From: Spirometra erinaceieuropaei
Lineage: Eukaryota > Platyhelminthes > Cestoda > Diphyllobothriidea > Diphyllobothriidae
Length of the DNA: 64,000 nucleotides
Direction of reading: 5' to 3'
NCBI GenBank assembly: GCA_902702965.1
Contig: CACRXP010000002.1
Location: forward strand, 3,086,506-3,150,505
Numbering within the stretch: the stretch's first letter is position 1; each line of letters begins with the position of its first letter. The translations under genes and the position numbers were made by a program. Under the pieces are notes generated by a model, which saw only the letters and a program-made list of their open reading frames with translations, was not told the DNA's origin and made no database searches. Of this stretch, positions 21,251 to 35,200 are shown one piece after another.

Positions 21251-21829
21251 ATTGCATGCATTCGAAGTCGCGATTTGTCCCAAGATCCTCTTTTCTTCCA
21301 ATTTAGGGAATAAAAACATAAGCGTTTGAGGCGAAGCTTGCTTAGAATCCCATCAGTGGGGGTTAACAATAAACGTGGTCATACTTTTAGTCTTTCTGTC
21401 AACAGTTATACAGAACCCAGCATGACTCCCTGCCCGCATCCCTCCTCACACGCTAATGATCCGCCCGTCAATGTTTGTCCTGTTGCGTCCACTAGTCTAG
21501 TGCGACTGTCTCACTCTCCCTTTTATCTTCATTTCGTTTGATGACGAGTTGGTGTCACCAATTCGAAAATTCACGAATACAGCTTAATTTTTTCCGAAGA
21601 ACCTCTTCTTTTTTCATATAAATAAGTGTTTTTGGCAGATTTTCCTAATCCATCTGATCCAATTGTGCAAAATACGACTTTACCCGCACTTCACTGTGGA
21701 CGGAACAATAGAGCGAATTATGCAAACTAGCCAAAATCATATTGATTAAGTGAGCCTGGTGGTCATTTGGTGGATTCTAGATAGATTACTTAGGAAATCC
21801 TGCTTGGACAGTCAGCTTACTTTATTAGA

Positions 21830-22060
21830 ATTGGTGGATTCCGTTGGTTGCAGTTGGCTGGGTGGGTAATTTGACCCAAATGTGATCAAACCCACGACTC
21901 CCGATCGGGGCCTCGTAGCTCAGATGGTTATAGCATTGGTTGTACAAAAGCTCTGGACTTACTGTCATGGCTCCAAAGCCCATCAAAGCAGTTGAGTTTT
22001 CTGAAACTGTGTCGAATGAGTCCTGAATATACTGCATCCAAAATGTTGCTTTAATATGAC
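21830..22060 (+). mobile_element. Second tRNA-like SINE or tRNA relic
   Basis: GGGGCCTCGTAGCTCAGATGG at about 21906 is a good tRNA 5' half with an A box. The expected B box is degenerate (CATGGCTCCAAAGCC) and the stems do not close, so this is a tRNA-derived repeat rather than a working tRNA. Element limits are guesses. Confidence 0.45.
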
Positions 22061-22719
22061 CCCTATGCCCTTACCATTTCGAGGACTCAATAATGTAGTC
22101 CAGTTAATTTTCACTGTGTAATTTTAGGTCCTTGGGACTAACTTCCACAATGACATTCGGATTCTAGTATTGTTAGAGATTGACTATTGATGAATTTGTG
22201 TGTTAAGGAATGTATTGGAGGATAGATCGTTACGCGGATAAGAATTAATCTTCCCTGTGTTTAGTAAATTTGAATATCTCGCAGTTGGACGACTTGACAG
22301 CTTACTCAAACAAAATATTTCCATTTGTTTACCTGTAATCTGTAGGGGTTATAAAGTGCAAAATCCTGGCCGAGGCCGCAGGGTGTCCGACTCGTCAGGT
22401 GTCAGGTGTGAATTAGTGAGTGCTTGTGAATATGTATAGACTCACAGCGCACCGTAACTCACGGCAACCACATGCTTCCGCAATGGTTTCAGAGTTTTTG
22501 AAAAAAACCCAATTTTGGCAAGCTACTCCAAAAAATAGATATCCGCTCCCGCATAAGCCCTTTGCTAAGAATATATATATCAACTTTTTAGTTTTCTCAA
22601 AAATAAATGCACAACCTTGGAGTACATCGTTCAGAATAAAATCTGATAGGCATATTTCCCCTGGCGTTCATCGTATGTACATATTGCATGATTTACCATA
22701 CTGTCAACACAAGTACAAA

Positions 22720-22850
22720 ATAAAAGTCCAGACGCTTGTTTCACCAACATTCTGCCACTACATGACACATCTGCAAGGGGGCCCAGCTCATCAGCCCAGC
22801 GTTCCGCGTGTACTTTCTGATGGAATGTCTGCGAAACACGTCTGGACCCT
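22720..22850 (+). repeat. Family B repeat, copy
   Basis: Contains CCAGACGCTTGTTTCACC, TTCTGCCACTACATGACAC and CAGCCCAGCGTTCC, a diverged match to 13885-14044. It lies inside the 211-codon frame at 22420-23055, which argues against that frame being a gene. Confidence 0.55.
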
Positions 22851-23059
22851 GTTCGCAGGACCACTGGTCGGCGCATCACTCACCACAGCTTCGGTAGCCG
22901 ATGAATTTACAAGTTTCGATGCAAGTACCGGAAGGATGTCTGTTGTGACAGTGAGTAGGCGTCCTCTGTACGGTTTGGGCCTTTTGAAGCGTGCCGTAAA
23001 AACAGACCCTCCTGGATGTATGGCTTTTCTAGTACTCAGGCAACCAGGAGCATGAAGTT

Positions 23060-24440
23060 AACTGAAATCGCCTGGCCTCTTTCCAGGCCTTTCTGACGGC
23101 TCCAATAACGAGTACACAGACAAAGATGGTATCAGTGATCATCACGACGGTGCTAGATTGATGACATGATTCAGTTGTCCAGGTAAACGCTGTAGACTGC
23201 TTGCATGTGAAACGGAACCCCAGCTGGTCGAAAACGAATAAAGTTACGGAATAGTACGGTTAGATCGACTAGGAGCAGGAGGGGGAGGGGAAAGCCGGAG
23301 ATTGTTTTGATTTCTAGAAGTCATTTCGCCACCGGATCAACTGGTCGAGTAACCAATTGCGCGCACGCACGTCCATTTCGCAGGTGTGTGGGAAATAGCT
23401 GACTCATTTCGTAACAGCTAACACATGCAAGGCGCCGCTAATCTCTTGTGTCGGAACGGCTATCCTGCGGTTGGTTTATATGAGTGAGAAACCTGCAGTC
23501 TTTCAACGGGATAAAGTAGCCTCTGGTTGTTTGTATTTTAGCCATTATCCCATTTAGGGGACAATGATATTATGACTGACTTTTACGCAATAAGTATGGG
23601 GGAAAATTATTTTTCATATTCTTTGCTCAGAAAGTGGGAACCTTCGGCTATCCTATTTTGTCAGTGAGTTTGAAGACAGGATTTCTAACCCAAGCGTCGG
23701 TTTTAAGCCGGTGTCACGATACAGGGATTTGGAGACTATTGGCCAAAGCATTTTGAAATGTTTCTTCAGTAGAAAAACCTGCAAAATATAGTTTGCTCAC
23801 GGATAGACGCGAAACACCGTATAAAAGTATTTCCTTCAACGTGGCATGGGGCCTTATGTCTAAGAATATTTCGAGACACTCATTCCGATTAAACTTGCAA
23901 CGTATTATTACCTTGTTGGCATAAATGTTCCGCCACTTCTCAGCTTCGCTATACGCTCAATTATGCTTTCTAGGAGAACTAATACAAAGTGCATTCCTGA
24001 CTGGCCCTTTTAGAAAGTTAGGTTCTTTTTGAAAGTGAAAATTTGGTAGAAGCGAGCCCTGAGAAAACACAATTTAGAGAACTTCTTGGAAGTTCTTTGA
24101 TCGGCCACAGGAGTATGGAGCCACCCACATGACAGGTGGTTTTGTCCTGAATTCCAAGAAAAAGTAGAGAAAGGATTACAGTTCGCGTCAGGAATAGGAT
24201 TTGGATTAGTATCAATTCAGGGTTAAAACTTGGAGGGGAAGGGTTAAAGTTGGCACACGGCAGTAGAAACCAATTTTAACCAATTTTAAACTAATTTTAA
24301 AGCATGCCTACCGGTTACTCCAATTTCGAAGCTTACTGTTTGGTTCATGTTTGTTCAAATACAATGATCCCTCGCTATATGGCGCTTTGACTTTTTCGTC
24401 TCCATCCTGTCGTGGATTTTGCTCGCAAACATATCTAAAT
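23060..24440. other. Non-coding; no feature seen
   Basis: No repeat match within the window and no convincing frame on either strand. Confidence 0.4.
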
Positions 24441-24443
24441 ATA

Positions 24444-25420
24444 CAGTAGATGGGCTAACTCAGGAAATGTCAACCGAAATTTCGAAATGCGTTCTCGTTT
24501 CGAAAAGATTAATGAAGTAGGGTTGTAAAACTAATTCTCCTGTAACATAATTTTATAATATTTCAGTTATCTCAGGATGCCGGCTTTCGAATGGACTTCG
24601 TTGCGGCTGTGGGCAGAATCTACACTCTGTTAAAAATGACTACTAATAAAGCATGAAAATTTCTCATTGATTTTCGATGCTCCTGAAAGTCTAATTATAT
24701 TTCACGGAAAGCATGCATAAAAATGTTCATCCTTTTGCTCATTCTGTAGACAATTATGTCGTCTTCCAATCCCATGCTCGAAGGAAGGGTGTGCTTCGGT
24801 TTTCCAAAACTTTTCCGTTTTCCAAATAATTGTGAACCCGCTCCACCGTTACACTTGAATTCAGGGTTTCGAATTCGCGCACGGAAAACCACAAATTTCT
24901 CTACGGTAATAAAGGGGGACAATATAGGGTTCATAAAATTTAGCAGTGGATCTGATCCATATTGTTAACTTTACATGACACATTGGTAAATGCAGACGCA
25001 TGACGATTTATGAACGGCCACTTCAAGGTATTTAATAGTCCCTCCATTAGAAACTTTTGAAAAACTAAATTATGTTCCTCCTTCGAGTATTAAATTAGAA
25101 GAAGACGTCATTGTCTACCGAATGGGTAATAGAATGAATATTTTTATGCTTGTTTTCCATGGAATATAATTGAATATTTTAGGGCATCGAAAATCAATGA
25201 GAAAAATTCATGCTACATAAGTAGTCATTTTTTACAGAGTGTGGTTTTTGAATGCAGCCGGAAAGGGATTTGCTCGAAAGCTGGCATTCTGCGGTAGCTG
25301 GATTATTATAGAATTATGCTACAGGAAGATTAGTTTTAAAGCCCCACTTAATTAATATTTTCGAAACGAAAACGCATTTCGGAATTTCTAGTGACCCTTC
25401 ATGAGTTGGCCCACCTGCAG
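24444..25420. mobile_element. Foldback element with long terminal inverted repeats (family F), copy 1
   Basis: About 977 bp, flanked by TA on both sides (24442-24443 and 25421-25422). Arms of about 350 bp are inverted copies of each other: CGAAATTTCGAAATGCG with CGCATTTCGGAATTTC, AGCATGCATAAAAATG near its complement, and so on. The short centre is unique. It does not encode a transposase, so it is a non-autonomous element, probably mobilised by a TA-specific (Tc1/mariner-type) transposase. Confidence 0.8.
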
Positions 25421-25429
25421 TAGGTCGCG

Positions 25430-27000
25430 GATTTTTTGCGGTTTTGCAGATTTCTGCAGACAGTTGGCCTATTTATTTCTGATAAATGCTTACTCCGCTG
25501 GTCGCTATTGGCGGGTGACTGAGAGCACACGGTTAACCGTCCTGAGCGTAGTATGCAAACAATGTGTTTAAATACAGAATTTCAACGAGTCTTGCATAAT
25601 ATTTAAAAAAAGTACAAGAGTTTTACGCCGTATAACTATAAGAAAAGTGTTTATAGGAGTACAGGTGAGTTTATAAGGGCTAAGTATGTATAAAAATAAC
25701 CTAAAATCTTATGGGTTATTCTTCGTGCATTTTCACTTTTCGCGGGATGCTCTGCAACAGAAACCCCGCGATCGATGGGGAGTCACTGTTTTTTGTGAGT
25801 TTCAAAACGTGTCGTAACAACCTCATGAGAAATGGTTTTTTTCGAACAATGGATTACTATTTAAGAGAAGTATAAACATACATATTTTTAAGACAGATAG
25901 TATTCTCTACTTTTGAAAGTCTGCGTTAAAAATGTAGTTCATGCCCAAACGATTATAAAAAATGCAATTCTTACCAACATTTTACTCAAAATGGGAACCT
26001 TGTCCCGAACACGCGGAAGTTATGGGAAGACGCATGCCACCTAGTAACTGCATTCCGGACAAAATCAAAGTCGAACACATTTGCAATTGGCATGGATGAA
26101 GTACAGAACGCTTTCCGTGGCTTTTATAAGAACTCAACATTTGTACTCTTTTTCAGTTGAAAACATCGTAAATCTCTTTTTTACAATTTGTCTGAAATTT
26201 ATACCTGAAAACGACGCAAAATCTTGGACACCGATTTGGGTGCAACTCATTAGCTTGTACAAAAAATCCTACTGAGTGTTACTGGGTTTAACGGAATAAC
26301 TGTCTTCTCACAAGCAAATATGGGCAAAATATCTGTTGCAAAAATTGATAATTTTCCTCTCACTCTCGACGCCGGTCTTAACTAAGAGCCCGGATATGTG
26401 ACCCTCAACTCAACTATGACTGTACTGGGAGTAGTTTAGCTAACCGATGGATGTTCATATGCTTCTCTTTCAAGTTCAGTTTTTGCAGGGAGGCGTGTGA
26501 TTTAGTCTGAAGACAATGCTCTGCCCTGCGGAAAAGTCTTTACAACAGGACTTTGTAGAGTTTACTTTGAGGTTTTATGTACGCATTTGATTTGGGAACT
26601 ATCAACTCCGTCTGAATGATTGCCTAATATTTGTACTCGTTAGGGTAACAGGGCAACGCGTCAGGGAGATATGTTGCAAAAGTTTCCAACGATGCTTTAC
26701 GAACTTTGGTTCATACTACAGATATACCTCAGTGAACAAGTATTGACCATTCCAACTTAAAACAATTTTTCCTCAACAGTAGATTGCATATTCTTCTTCC
26801 CCTCCACCTCCTCTAGCCACTTTGTTTCCGTTTCTGTCACAGTTTTCTTGCCTTATCTATGCTGAACCGGCAAATCGATGGATCTCGAAGTCATACGGAA
26901 GCACATGTTCGTATAGGTCCTTAAGGGCACTTCTGGGCAGAGCAGAGGACGGCAGCCTTGACGATCGCCTGTTCGAATAAGGTGTTGTAGCTGTGCGCTT
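25430..27000. other. Non-coding; no feature seen
   Basis: AT-rich sequence without recognisable genes or repeat copies. Confidence 0.4.
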
Positions 27001-27014
27001 TTCTCTTGCATTTC

Positions 27015-27240
27015 CTTCTCGTGTGTGTACACACGAGAAGAAGTCATCTTGCGTCTATCCGGTGGCCGGTTCACGGTACGGCGCGCGCGCGCACAGGACT
27101 GCCTGGTAATTTCTGTTCAACACACACACACATACGCACACACACACAGACGTACATACAAAAAAACCCACGGGAGCACAGAGAGTGTACGAGAAGATGA
27201 ACCGTGACAGACCGAAACACACGCACACACACACACTACC
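27015..27240. repeat. Palindrome and (CA)n microsatellite cluster
   Basis: Perfect 12-bp arms at 27015-27026 and 27029-27040 (CTTCTCGTGTGT, 2-nt spacer). They are followed by a GC alternation and CA-rich tracts at about 27119-27150 and 27218-27236. Confidence 0.8.
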
Positions 27241-27819
27241 GTTTCGAGATGATCAGGCGCAGGCCAGTGCACTACAGGGCTATATTTTGGGTTCGAGAAA
27301 AGACCCTGTGGGACGAAGAAGGGCGGAAGAAGCAGGAAGAGGCATAGGTCTGGTCTAACAAACCGCCTATCTCTGCCCTTCTGGTATAACTTTGCCCGAG
27401 ACGGTGGTTTGAATGTGGGCGCTTGTCCGACTGTTATCTGAACATTTACCAACTGACGCGCTTTCAGCACTTCCCGTGACAGCTGTTTTTTGCCGCTGTT
27501 TCTCTCTTTCTCGCTCTCTCTCTCCGGCTTGCGCCAGTGCGGTCGTGGAGTGGCCTGTGCCCTGTAAGTTTATGAGCTCTGTTCAAGTACCCCACTGCAC
27601 ACGTTTGATTAACCTCCACCTAGGCGCGACAAAAGTCGATTAAGATGGCGAAGGCAGCCTTGTGCTGACAGCATTCAGTGGCCGGCAAGCAGAATGAGGT
27701 AAAACGTGGTTGCGCAGTTGCGGAGGACTGAGACTAAAGGCTCAAAAGGGATAAATGTCTTACACCCCGGGTCAGCCTCTAACGGTTAGTAGCTGAAAGT
27801 GCAGTTGAAAAAGGGTATA

Positions 27820-28075
27820 TTTGGTCTCCCAAAGGGGTTTCTATTCCCGTGTCCTGAATATTGACTCAGCCGTAACACTTATTCTAACCTCAAACTTCCC
27901 AGCCCTAGTCCTTACTCTAAAACTGATTTTCGTAAACATGGTCCTGAGCCTAACCGCATGCCTAACCCCAAGACTAACCTTGACACTGGCTTAACCCCAA
28001 ATCTTGCCGTCCTGCAATTTAGGGCAGGTCAACGTTTAATATAAGCGGTCTATATTCCCGTGCTCATCCGAAAAT
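27820..28075. repeat. Degenerate AACCCT-like repeat patch
   Basis: Loosely repeated CTAACC units, ending in ATTCCCGTGCTCATCCGAA. A similar end (ATACCCGTGTCCATCCGAA) follows another telomere-like patch at 37020-37210, so both may belong to one repeat family. Confidence 0.4.
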
Positions 28076-28079
28076 GCTT

Positions 28080-29400
28080 ATTGAGACGAGAAGAGGAAGA
28101 GATCTCAGGAACTGGGGATTTCACTGCTTAGAGATTTCTAGTTTCCATCGCTGCGAGATGGGACGACAGCCTGCTCCGCAGTGTTTGCACTTAAGTTGGC
28201 CGGCGTTTGGTCGAGGGTCATCCCTCTCCAGGAACGTTCGGTTTCTGAGGTCTATTCTTCTTTTCTCATCCTCATATCCGGTAAAGTCCAATGTTGCTTA
28301 CGAAGTTACCCACATGCACCCAGTGCCAAACACCAACGTCGAGTTTCGCCAACTTGCGATATTCTTCACGTAAACGAAAAATCTAGCCCTCAGCAGTAAT
28401 GAACGTTAAGACAGGGTTTCAGTTTTGCTCGAAAACACGAGGTCTGCCAAGCAGTCGTGTGAAATTTCACACATGACCTTCTGAATAAGGTGTGCTATCA
28501 CTCGCGCACTAAGGAAATGAAGATGGAAGCCAAAAAGAACGGACTGAATATGGATACAGTAAACGTCATGGAACAAAGTCACGTATTCGTGTAGATTTTG
28601 AAGGCCGAAATGTTACCTTTTGTGATAAGACCATGAATCGACTAGTCCTCTGACTGCCGTACAGCATGTTTGTCAATCAGGTCGAGAGGAAGAGAATGAA
28701 AAATGTCAAATACCTGACTGCTCAACTCTGAGAGCTGCATCACTGTTTAGCTTTTTAGCGTTCGTTCTGAGAGAAAAACAGAGAACAGTCCTCTAAGAAG
28801 ATGACTTTGCACTTGTAGCCGACATTTTGGCCAACATTATAAAGAAAAATATGTCCGTTTCAAGATCGGGATGTACTGCCAACTTATGACCAAATTTTAA
28901 GCGCAAGATCTCCATTCGATTGCATTGGGTGAAGGAGATCTTAAACCCCACAGGACGCTCAGCTTTTCTATATTTCGAGCAAGAGATATTTCAGGATAGT
29001 AATGGGTTTGCTTGAATATGAGATACCATGGAACAAATTCCACTCTCATATTGGCGGTTGGGAAATACAATTTCGAATGTTCTTTGCCCATCTCGTAAAC
29101 ACAGATAGTACACTACCAGCACTTAGTTATGCAATGGTCCCGCGACGAATACTACTGAGACGGTTTTTCTTGTGTTACCGAACAGAGTCAAGCCTTTTGA
29201 ACTGTCTACTTCGAGCTGGGGGCTCTACACCACCCGGGCCACGACAAGGGCTATTTACAGCACCCCAACTGTTCTCTCACCTGTGTTGAGTACAGCGAAG
29301 GGGCCAGAAGTGGGTAGTGGACTTCTTTTGCGTTAACAACAGCACCCGTCCATTCTCAAGATGGAGTTTTCCTGAGAAGTGAGAATCCGATTTGTTTGAT
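28080..29400. other. Non-coding; no feature seen
   Basis: Frames up to about 100 codons on the plus strand lack recognisable motifs. Confidence 0.35.
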
Positions 29401-29439
29401 CCCACGGCAGTTTTAAAATCAAATTCCATGAACATCTGT

Positions 29440-29890
29440 TTGAAAATTATAGGGTGAAGGACACCACTAAGCTGTCAGAAGACTGTGGATCGTGTGCTGA
29501 TGTATGTACTCGAGAAACGTAGTTAAGTATTGATGACTGGAAGTCGTACCCAAGAGCGGAAAAATAAAAATCGGAAATCAGTTGAGCAGTAATTTAGGGA
29601 TAAAAGTGATGTCTGTCAGAAGATAGCCTCAGTTCTTCGGTTGTCAGGCACTCTTTAAAGATGGAACGCCCTAGAGTATCCAGCTGACTACCGTATCTGC
29701 ATACATTCATCACTTTACTCGAAAGTATCGTTTTTGCCACCGATCGTCTTTTTCGTTTTTCTGCATCCTATCAGCTTACTGTTCAGCGTGCTGCCCCGCC
29801 CGTGAAACCCTCATCACTATCATTATTCCACATGACACGATCCACAACATACCGACAGGTAATTCAGCTCCTTCACCCTACCGTTGTCAT
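29440..29890. mobile_element. Inverted-repeat element (family I), copy 1
   Basis: Left TAGGGTGAAGGA...ACTGTGGATCGTG pairs loosely with right CACGATCCAC...TCCTTCACCCTA. The right arm also matches 32110-32185 directly. Arms are diverged and limits approximate. Confidence 0.4.
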
Positions 29891-31784
29891 CTGTGGCAAC
29901 ATCCAGTAACCAAGTCGAAATTGCACATTTTAAAAATCACTTTAAAGCAGTCGCTGAGGTACAAATTAAGACTAAAATGCCCAAAATTAGTCAGGCTTCT
30001 CAGCCAATCAATGAGGGGTGTTTGAATTTTTAACGTTGGATGAAGAGACCTATTAAATGGAATTTTTCATCGTGGATTACTGCGCTTCATCGTAAATGTG
30101 ATATTTTAAAATCTTCGCGGTGACTGTTACTGTCTGGGGTGGGCATATGACCCTTTTCGCACCTGTTCTCACATTAAGCATCTGCTCTGGATTTAGGTGC
30201 ACGTAACACCGCTAAGGAACAATGCCAAGCAAAGAGCACTTCTTTAACTGGAGTCGTGAACTGGTTCGCGTTTCGAAATTGATTATACACTGGAATCGAC
30301 AAAGGTCCTCAAACGTTTGTCCGTGCAATCGTTTTGACGAGAAATACGTCTTTTGCAATAGTACGACAACGATGACCTTTAGATCAGGCCGTCTATGAAC
30401 TTTTCAAGAGCCACGCAAGAACCTCTCCTATTTTTCTAATATTCAGATAAAACTTCCCATATGCCGACGGCAGACATGCCATTTATGATCTGGGGACGTC
30501 TGTTTGAGCCTAAAAAGGGACATGTATTCTGAAAGCGACCCCCACGAACAGAGAAGACTAGAGTGTCTAGACTATCCCTGTGTAAAAAGCTGTGCTGTAA
30601 AAGGGCAAATATAGTCGACCCCTGGTGTTCGCGGGGTCCGCCATTAGTATTTTCGTGTGTTTACATTAACATTAATAGTTGAAGACTGGGAAGTCATTTT
30701 TTGCTATCAGAATACAACTGGTCACGAGACTAAATTAAAATAATCAGCGGATATTTTAGGCTTGTTCTACGAAGAAAATGAAATCCACGAATAAGTAAAT
30801 CTACGAATACCAAACCAGAAATTAGCGGGTGTCAGCTGTATACCCACGCGAGTGTAGCCCAGCTTCTGAATCGCTCTCTTAATTATGCTCACTGTGCCCT
30901 TTCTTTCGGTCTTTTTCATCTGATAGCTTTTTTGCTAACCACCCACCATGTCTTATTTATTCCCGAGTAAAGTGTATAAAATTAATTTCCACGGATGCTA
31001 CTTATCGAAAGCGCCAAATGCGTTACCACGATAATCCTATGTGTTCTGCATTCCAGCACCTCAGCAGAATTTAAAACCCTGCGCGCAATCAAACGTCTGA
31101 ATACCAGACGCAGTCGCGGATGTGACATTATGTCGGTCTGTTAGACATATTTCTGTCCTAGGCCATAAAATGCCAACATCACATTCCGAAGTACCAACGA
31201 GACAGTGTTAGACGTTTTGCCTCCCTTCAGCTCCATGCCTACATTTGAATAGTGCTGTTTTTCCCCAAAATCTTCAAGCATGTTGTTGCATTGGGCGACC
31301 AACGATTTATCACGACTGGCAAAGATGCATGGATGACATTATTTGGGAAGATTATGAAAATGATTTTACTAAAGCATCAGGGGATCCACTGAAGCAATAA
31401 CCAGGTAACTTAACAATTATTGTCCATTAATTATGAATTCCGTGCCAGTAAAATATAAAAGACTGGAGAAACCCTGTGATGCGATATGTACAGAACATAT
31501 TTTTACCCTATCAAGCCAGGACGTTAAACATCCTAGATTTTCCCCAATGAAATGACTACTCGCCTTCGGTTTTTTTTTATCAGACACGACATTTGTGGAT
31601 ATTTTGTGCTTACTTAAACTTTTCCAAGAGTGTTTTTAAGCTGATTCGTAATCCGGTTCATGCGGTCTTCCAGTACAACACCGTGAAACAATTTCCGTTC
31701 ACTGTTTTCTCTCTTAGTCCTTTAACCGGCCTGAATGCTAGCAAATGCAACTGGTACATTAGAGCAGGAGCATTTCCCCATCAT

Positions 31785-32190
31785 ATAAAGCTTTTCGGCA
31801 ACGGTATGGAGAAGGACGGCAGACTGTAGATCACATCGTTCGGGCTTTTATCTTGACATCCATTCACAGGCCTTTTCAGACATTACAATGCCAATAATAA
31901 GCGCCTGCCATGACTCCAAACCATCATTCAAGCTCCTTTATTTTTCGAAATTCATATTTTTGTTTATTTTTAATTATAGCGCTCATTTTCGTTGTCGTAC
32001 GAAAGCGTACGATGAGTCTTTCGGGAGAAATCCAAACAATTTCTATGATTTCCAGCATTTCGTCAGCATAATGTCTAGTGTACTGCCTGAACTGTAAAAC
32101 ACCCCTTATCACCAATCCCGTTTGACACGATCCACAGTTTACCGACAGTAAATTGGGATCCTTCTCCATACCGTTGCCAACTTTTCTTCG
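31785..32190. mobile_element. Inverted-repeat element (family I), copy 2
   Basis: GGCAACGGTATGGAGAAGGA at 31797 reappears inverted at about 32155-32174 (TCCTTCTCCATACCGTTGCC). The inner flanks resemble GATCACATCG and CACGATCCACAG. Related to 29440-29890. Confidence 0.5.
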
Positions 32191-32269
32191 AAAAAACATC
32201 CCATGTTGATAATTGTTTGATGCATAAATACACTTGCAGCCAAAAGATTGGGCATCCATGGTGTCACAG

Positions 32270-35200
32270 GGGAACTGCTACATTTAAGCGCAATAATGCG
32301 GGTTTAGGCCTTTGGTGCTATTTACTATCGATGATAAGTAGCTAAATGACAGGTCGACAAACAATTGTCGGCCCGTCGACAAATAACGGAAATTACGCGG
32401 TTATTCCGCTGTAGCTGTTGAACTTCGGCCCAAAATATTCATAAATCAAATTTCGACCTGCGCCTACAGACCTTAGTATATACTTACCTACACTATGTTG
32501 GCAGTTAATTTCTGAGGAACTTAAAAAGCACCAATAAACAATTGTCTATGTTGTCCCTTTTTAGACCGACATGCTAGCATAATTAGTCCAATCCAGGAAC
32601 ATAGGTGTCCTTTGATTAGCAAAGAGAAGAGTCACAGTTAAACGGAATTTGTTGGGGTGCAGGTATGCTGGTGTAACAAAAAATACCTAAAACGATCTTC
32701 ATTTTATTTCCTCATTGGGAATTTTCTAAGCTTTTAGGATAAGTACATTGGTAACAGTCATCGACTTTCTGCGAAATTTGTCCAGATCCTCCATTTATAT
32801 CTGCTAAACGATTACAATGCGTAAAATAACAGATGGTGCTCATCTTACCGAAGCTTTTTGAATTAATGACTGGACATCAGAAGGAAGTTTGCATGGCGTT
32901 GTGTTCTTCCAAAGATTGTAATCATTAATATGAAAAATTCATTGCCTTTTCAAAGGTCTATCTAACTTAATAATCTGTCGAGGGTACTCAACTATGTCAG
33001 GCTAATCTTGATCCTAAAGACAGTAGACATTTGCAGCTGTTAATTCGCTGGAAATCCTGCAAACTTTCCTAACTCTGTTTATTTACCGGGATGCTAAATT
33101 TTGCGACCACAAACGAATAATTACGATTTGCCGAACTCAGCAACAGTTTTCAAAAAATCAATCAAAACAGGCAGAAAAGTCCATTTTCCGCTAAGTTATC
33201 GTTAAACTCGTCCACTTGTAGAATAATCACTTATATAAGTACGATAATCAAAACTAACGTCATTAGGTCGTCAATGAGGAGAAGCCCAAAAAGCATTTAC
33301 GGAAAACTGGCTCGTAGGCAACTGTTTATGGACGGTCGATTAATCATTGCTAATTAAATTGGCAAAGGCGGGCTTTCATGAGATAACTTGGCACCTATAT
33401 CATCAAGTAACGCCACCGTGTTTGCCCTATGTCTTCTGTGGCTAGGATGCCCCCGAATTTCTGACAGGCGACGCGCAATGGGTCGCACTGGAACACTGTC
33501 AACATCTAACAAATCACAAATGTCTGTTGGGTGATCGGGGATCGAATAGTTGACTTGGTTGATATTACCATTGCTTTGCCAAGCTGAAGTGTGTTCTTAT
33601 CACCCTTTGAAGAAACTCGCCCGCACTCTGACGAAACCTTTAATAATAATATATGAGATCATATGGAATCCTAACATCAAACCCACATCTCAGGAATGAT
33701 TATATTCATGGGAGCGTCTGTGCCGGGACCGGTCAGTAAAATTCTTGCTCTTTTTAAGAATTCACAGCAAGAATTGGCGCGGATAACCCATAGCAGGGTG
33801 GTACAGGACCACAAGCGGGAGTAAAATTTGACGAATGTGTTCACTTCACGCATCTAGTGGCATCCGAATAGGTCTGAAACATGTATAACTACCAGGCTTG
33901 CTTAAGGTAGGTGGTATTAGTCGTCGAATATTTCATATCATGTTTTGATACTAAACAATAAATTAAGTATTTCAGACACTTTTAGCACCGTAAACGGCCT
34001 AAAATTATGTATCCATCAAGACAGTCCCTTTATATCAAAATCAACACAGTCTGCGTAAACGTATTTCGCATAGTGCAGGCACAAGACTGCACAGCTTGAT
34101 ATAAGGGTGTGATTTACGATTAAGTCTCAGTGTTAAGAAAGCACCGGACGAAATGGACGGGTATGTCTCGCCTAGTAAATACTATCTTAATCTTAACGGA
34201 GTTGGAGACTTCGAACCATAAAACCTAAATCTAAGTTAATTCACGCATCGTAACGCTTTAGGTTCAGTCACGTGTACCCACCGTGCAATTGGTCAACCCG
34301 AAACACAGTGTGAGACCTTTTCATCCGAAATTAATTCCTCTACAAAAAAGTCCAGGAAGTTTCCAAAATAATTAATAATAGATCCTTATGACCAGTGCCT
34401 AAAGCTTACACCTGATAGTTCATCTTTTGCGACGCTTGCATGGTTCCGTTTTGTCTTGTTTACGCCTTACGTCTTCTTGACTTTTATCCTACTACGTGCA
34501 TTCTATTACTGGTTCCTTCAAACTGTTACGGATCCACTCCATCATTTGCTGATTGTTAGGTCTTGTATTCCTTGAAATATGACCACTGAATGGGTATCCT
34601 TGCGTGAAGCACACGCAGTCGTTTGAAATCTATTAATGTTTTCCCCAAGTGAACATCAAGCACAGCCGACTATATTTAGGAAAAATTAACTATATGACTG
34701 GTGCCAGTTCTTCATGGATTTCCGTCTTTTGTAAAAAAACCAGGGGTTTATTTTAATAGGAGTTGAAGTGCTTTGCCTTTCCTCCTCAATCTAAGAGTCT
34801 CCCTCTTCTATAACTATTTTGATTGCAGCATGTTCTAGAATTTTTTTGGAAAAATTTTAATAAATCCCGTAGTGTTTTGACAGGGCGTTTAACCACTTCA
34901 TTAGCGTTCAAAATATGCTTCCTAAACATGCAACCTGGAAGCGTCTCCATAACTTTTCTCAGATGCCTGGGAACAGGATTAGAAAATCTCAGATATAAGC
35001 CCGGAAGATCTGGCATACTATTTGATTAGAAGTAATAGGGTCTTGGGTATTCAAATTCATATAATTTTGACGAACCTTCACTTTTTTAACTTTCAGTTTT
35101 AAAACATGGATATTTTTATATTTAAATGAGAAATGTCTGGACTATGTGATTGTCTATAAGCGGGCTGCAGGAAGTGAGTTGTCCGTTAGTTGCTTTCAAG

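Noticed and set aside
21032..21329. Frames with long Met, Asp, Ile or His runs
   Set aside because: All are readings of the compound trinucleotide array in different frames.
21906..21980. Possible tRNA gene
   Set aside because: Good 5' half, but the T-arm consensus is broken and the acceptor stem does not close.
22420..23055. The longest plus-strand frame in this area (211 codons)
   Set aside because: It runs through a family B repeat at 22720-22850, has no recognisable domain, and its composition is not protein-like. Probably fortuitous.
24695..24968. Short frames on both strands around 24750-24970
   Set aside because: They lie inside a foldback element arm and centre, and recur as broken frames in the other copies.
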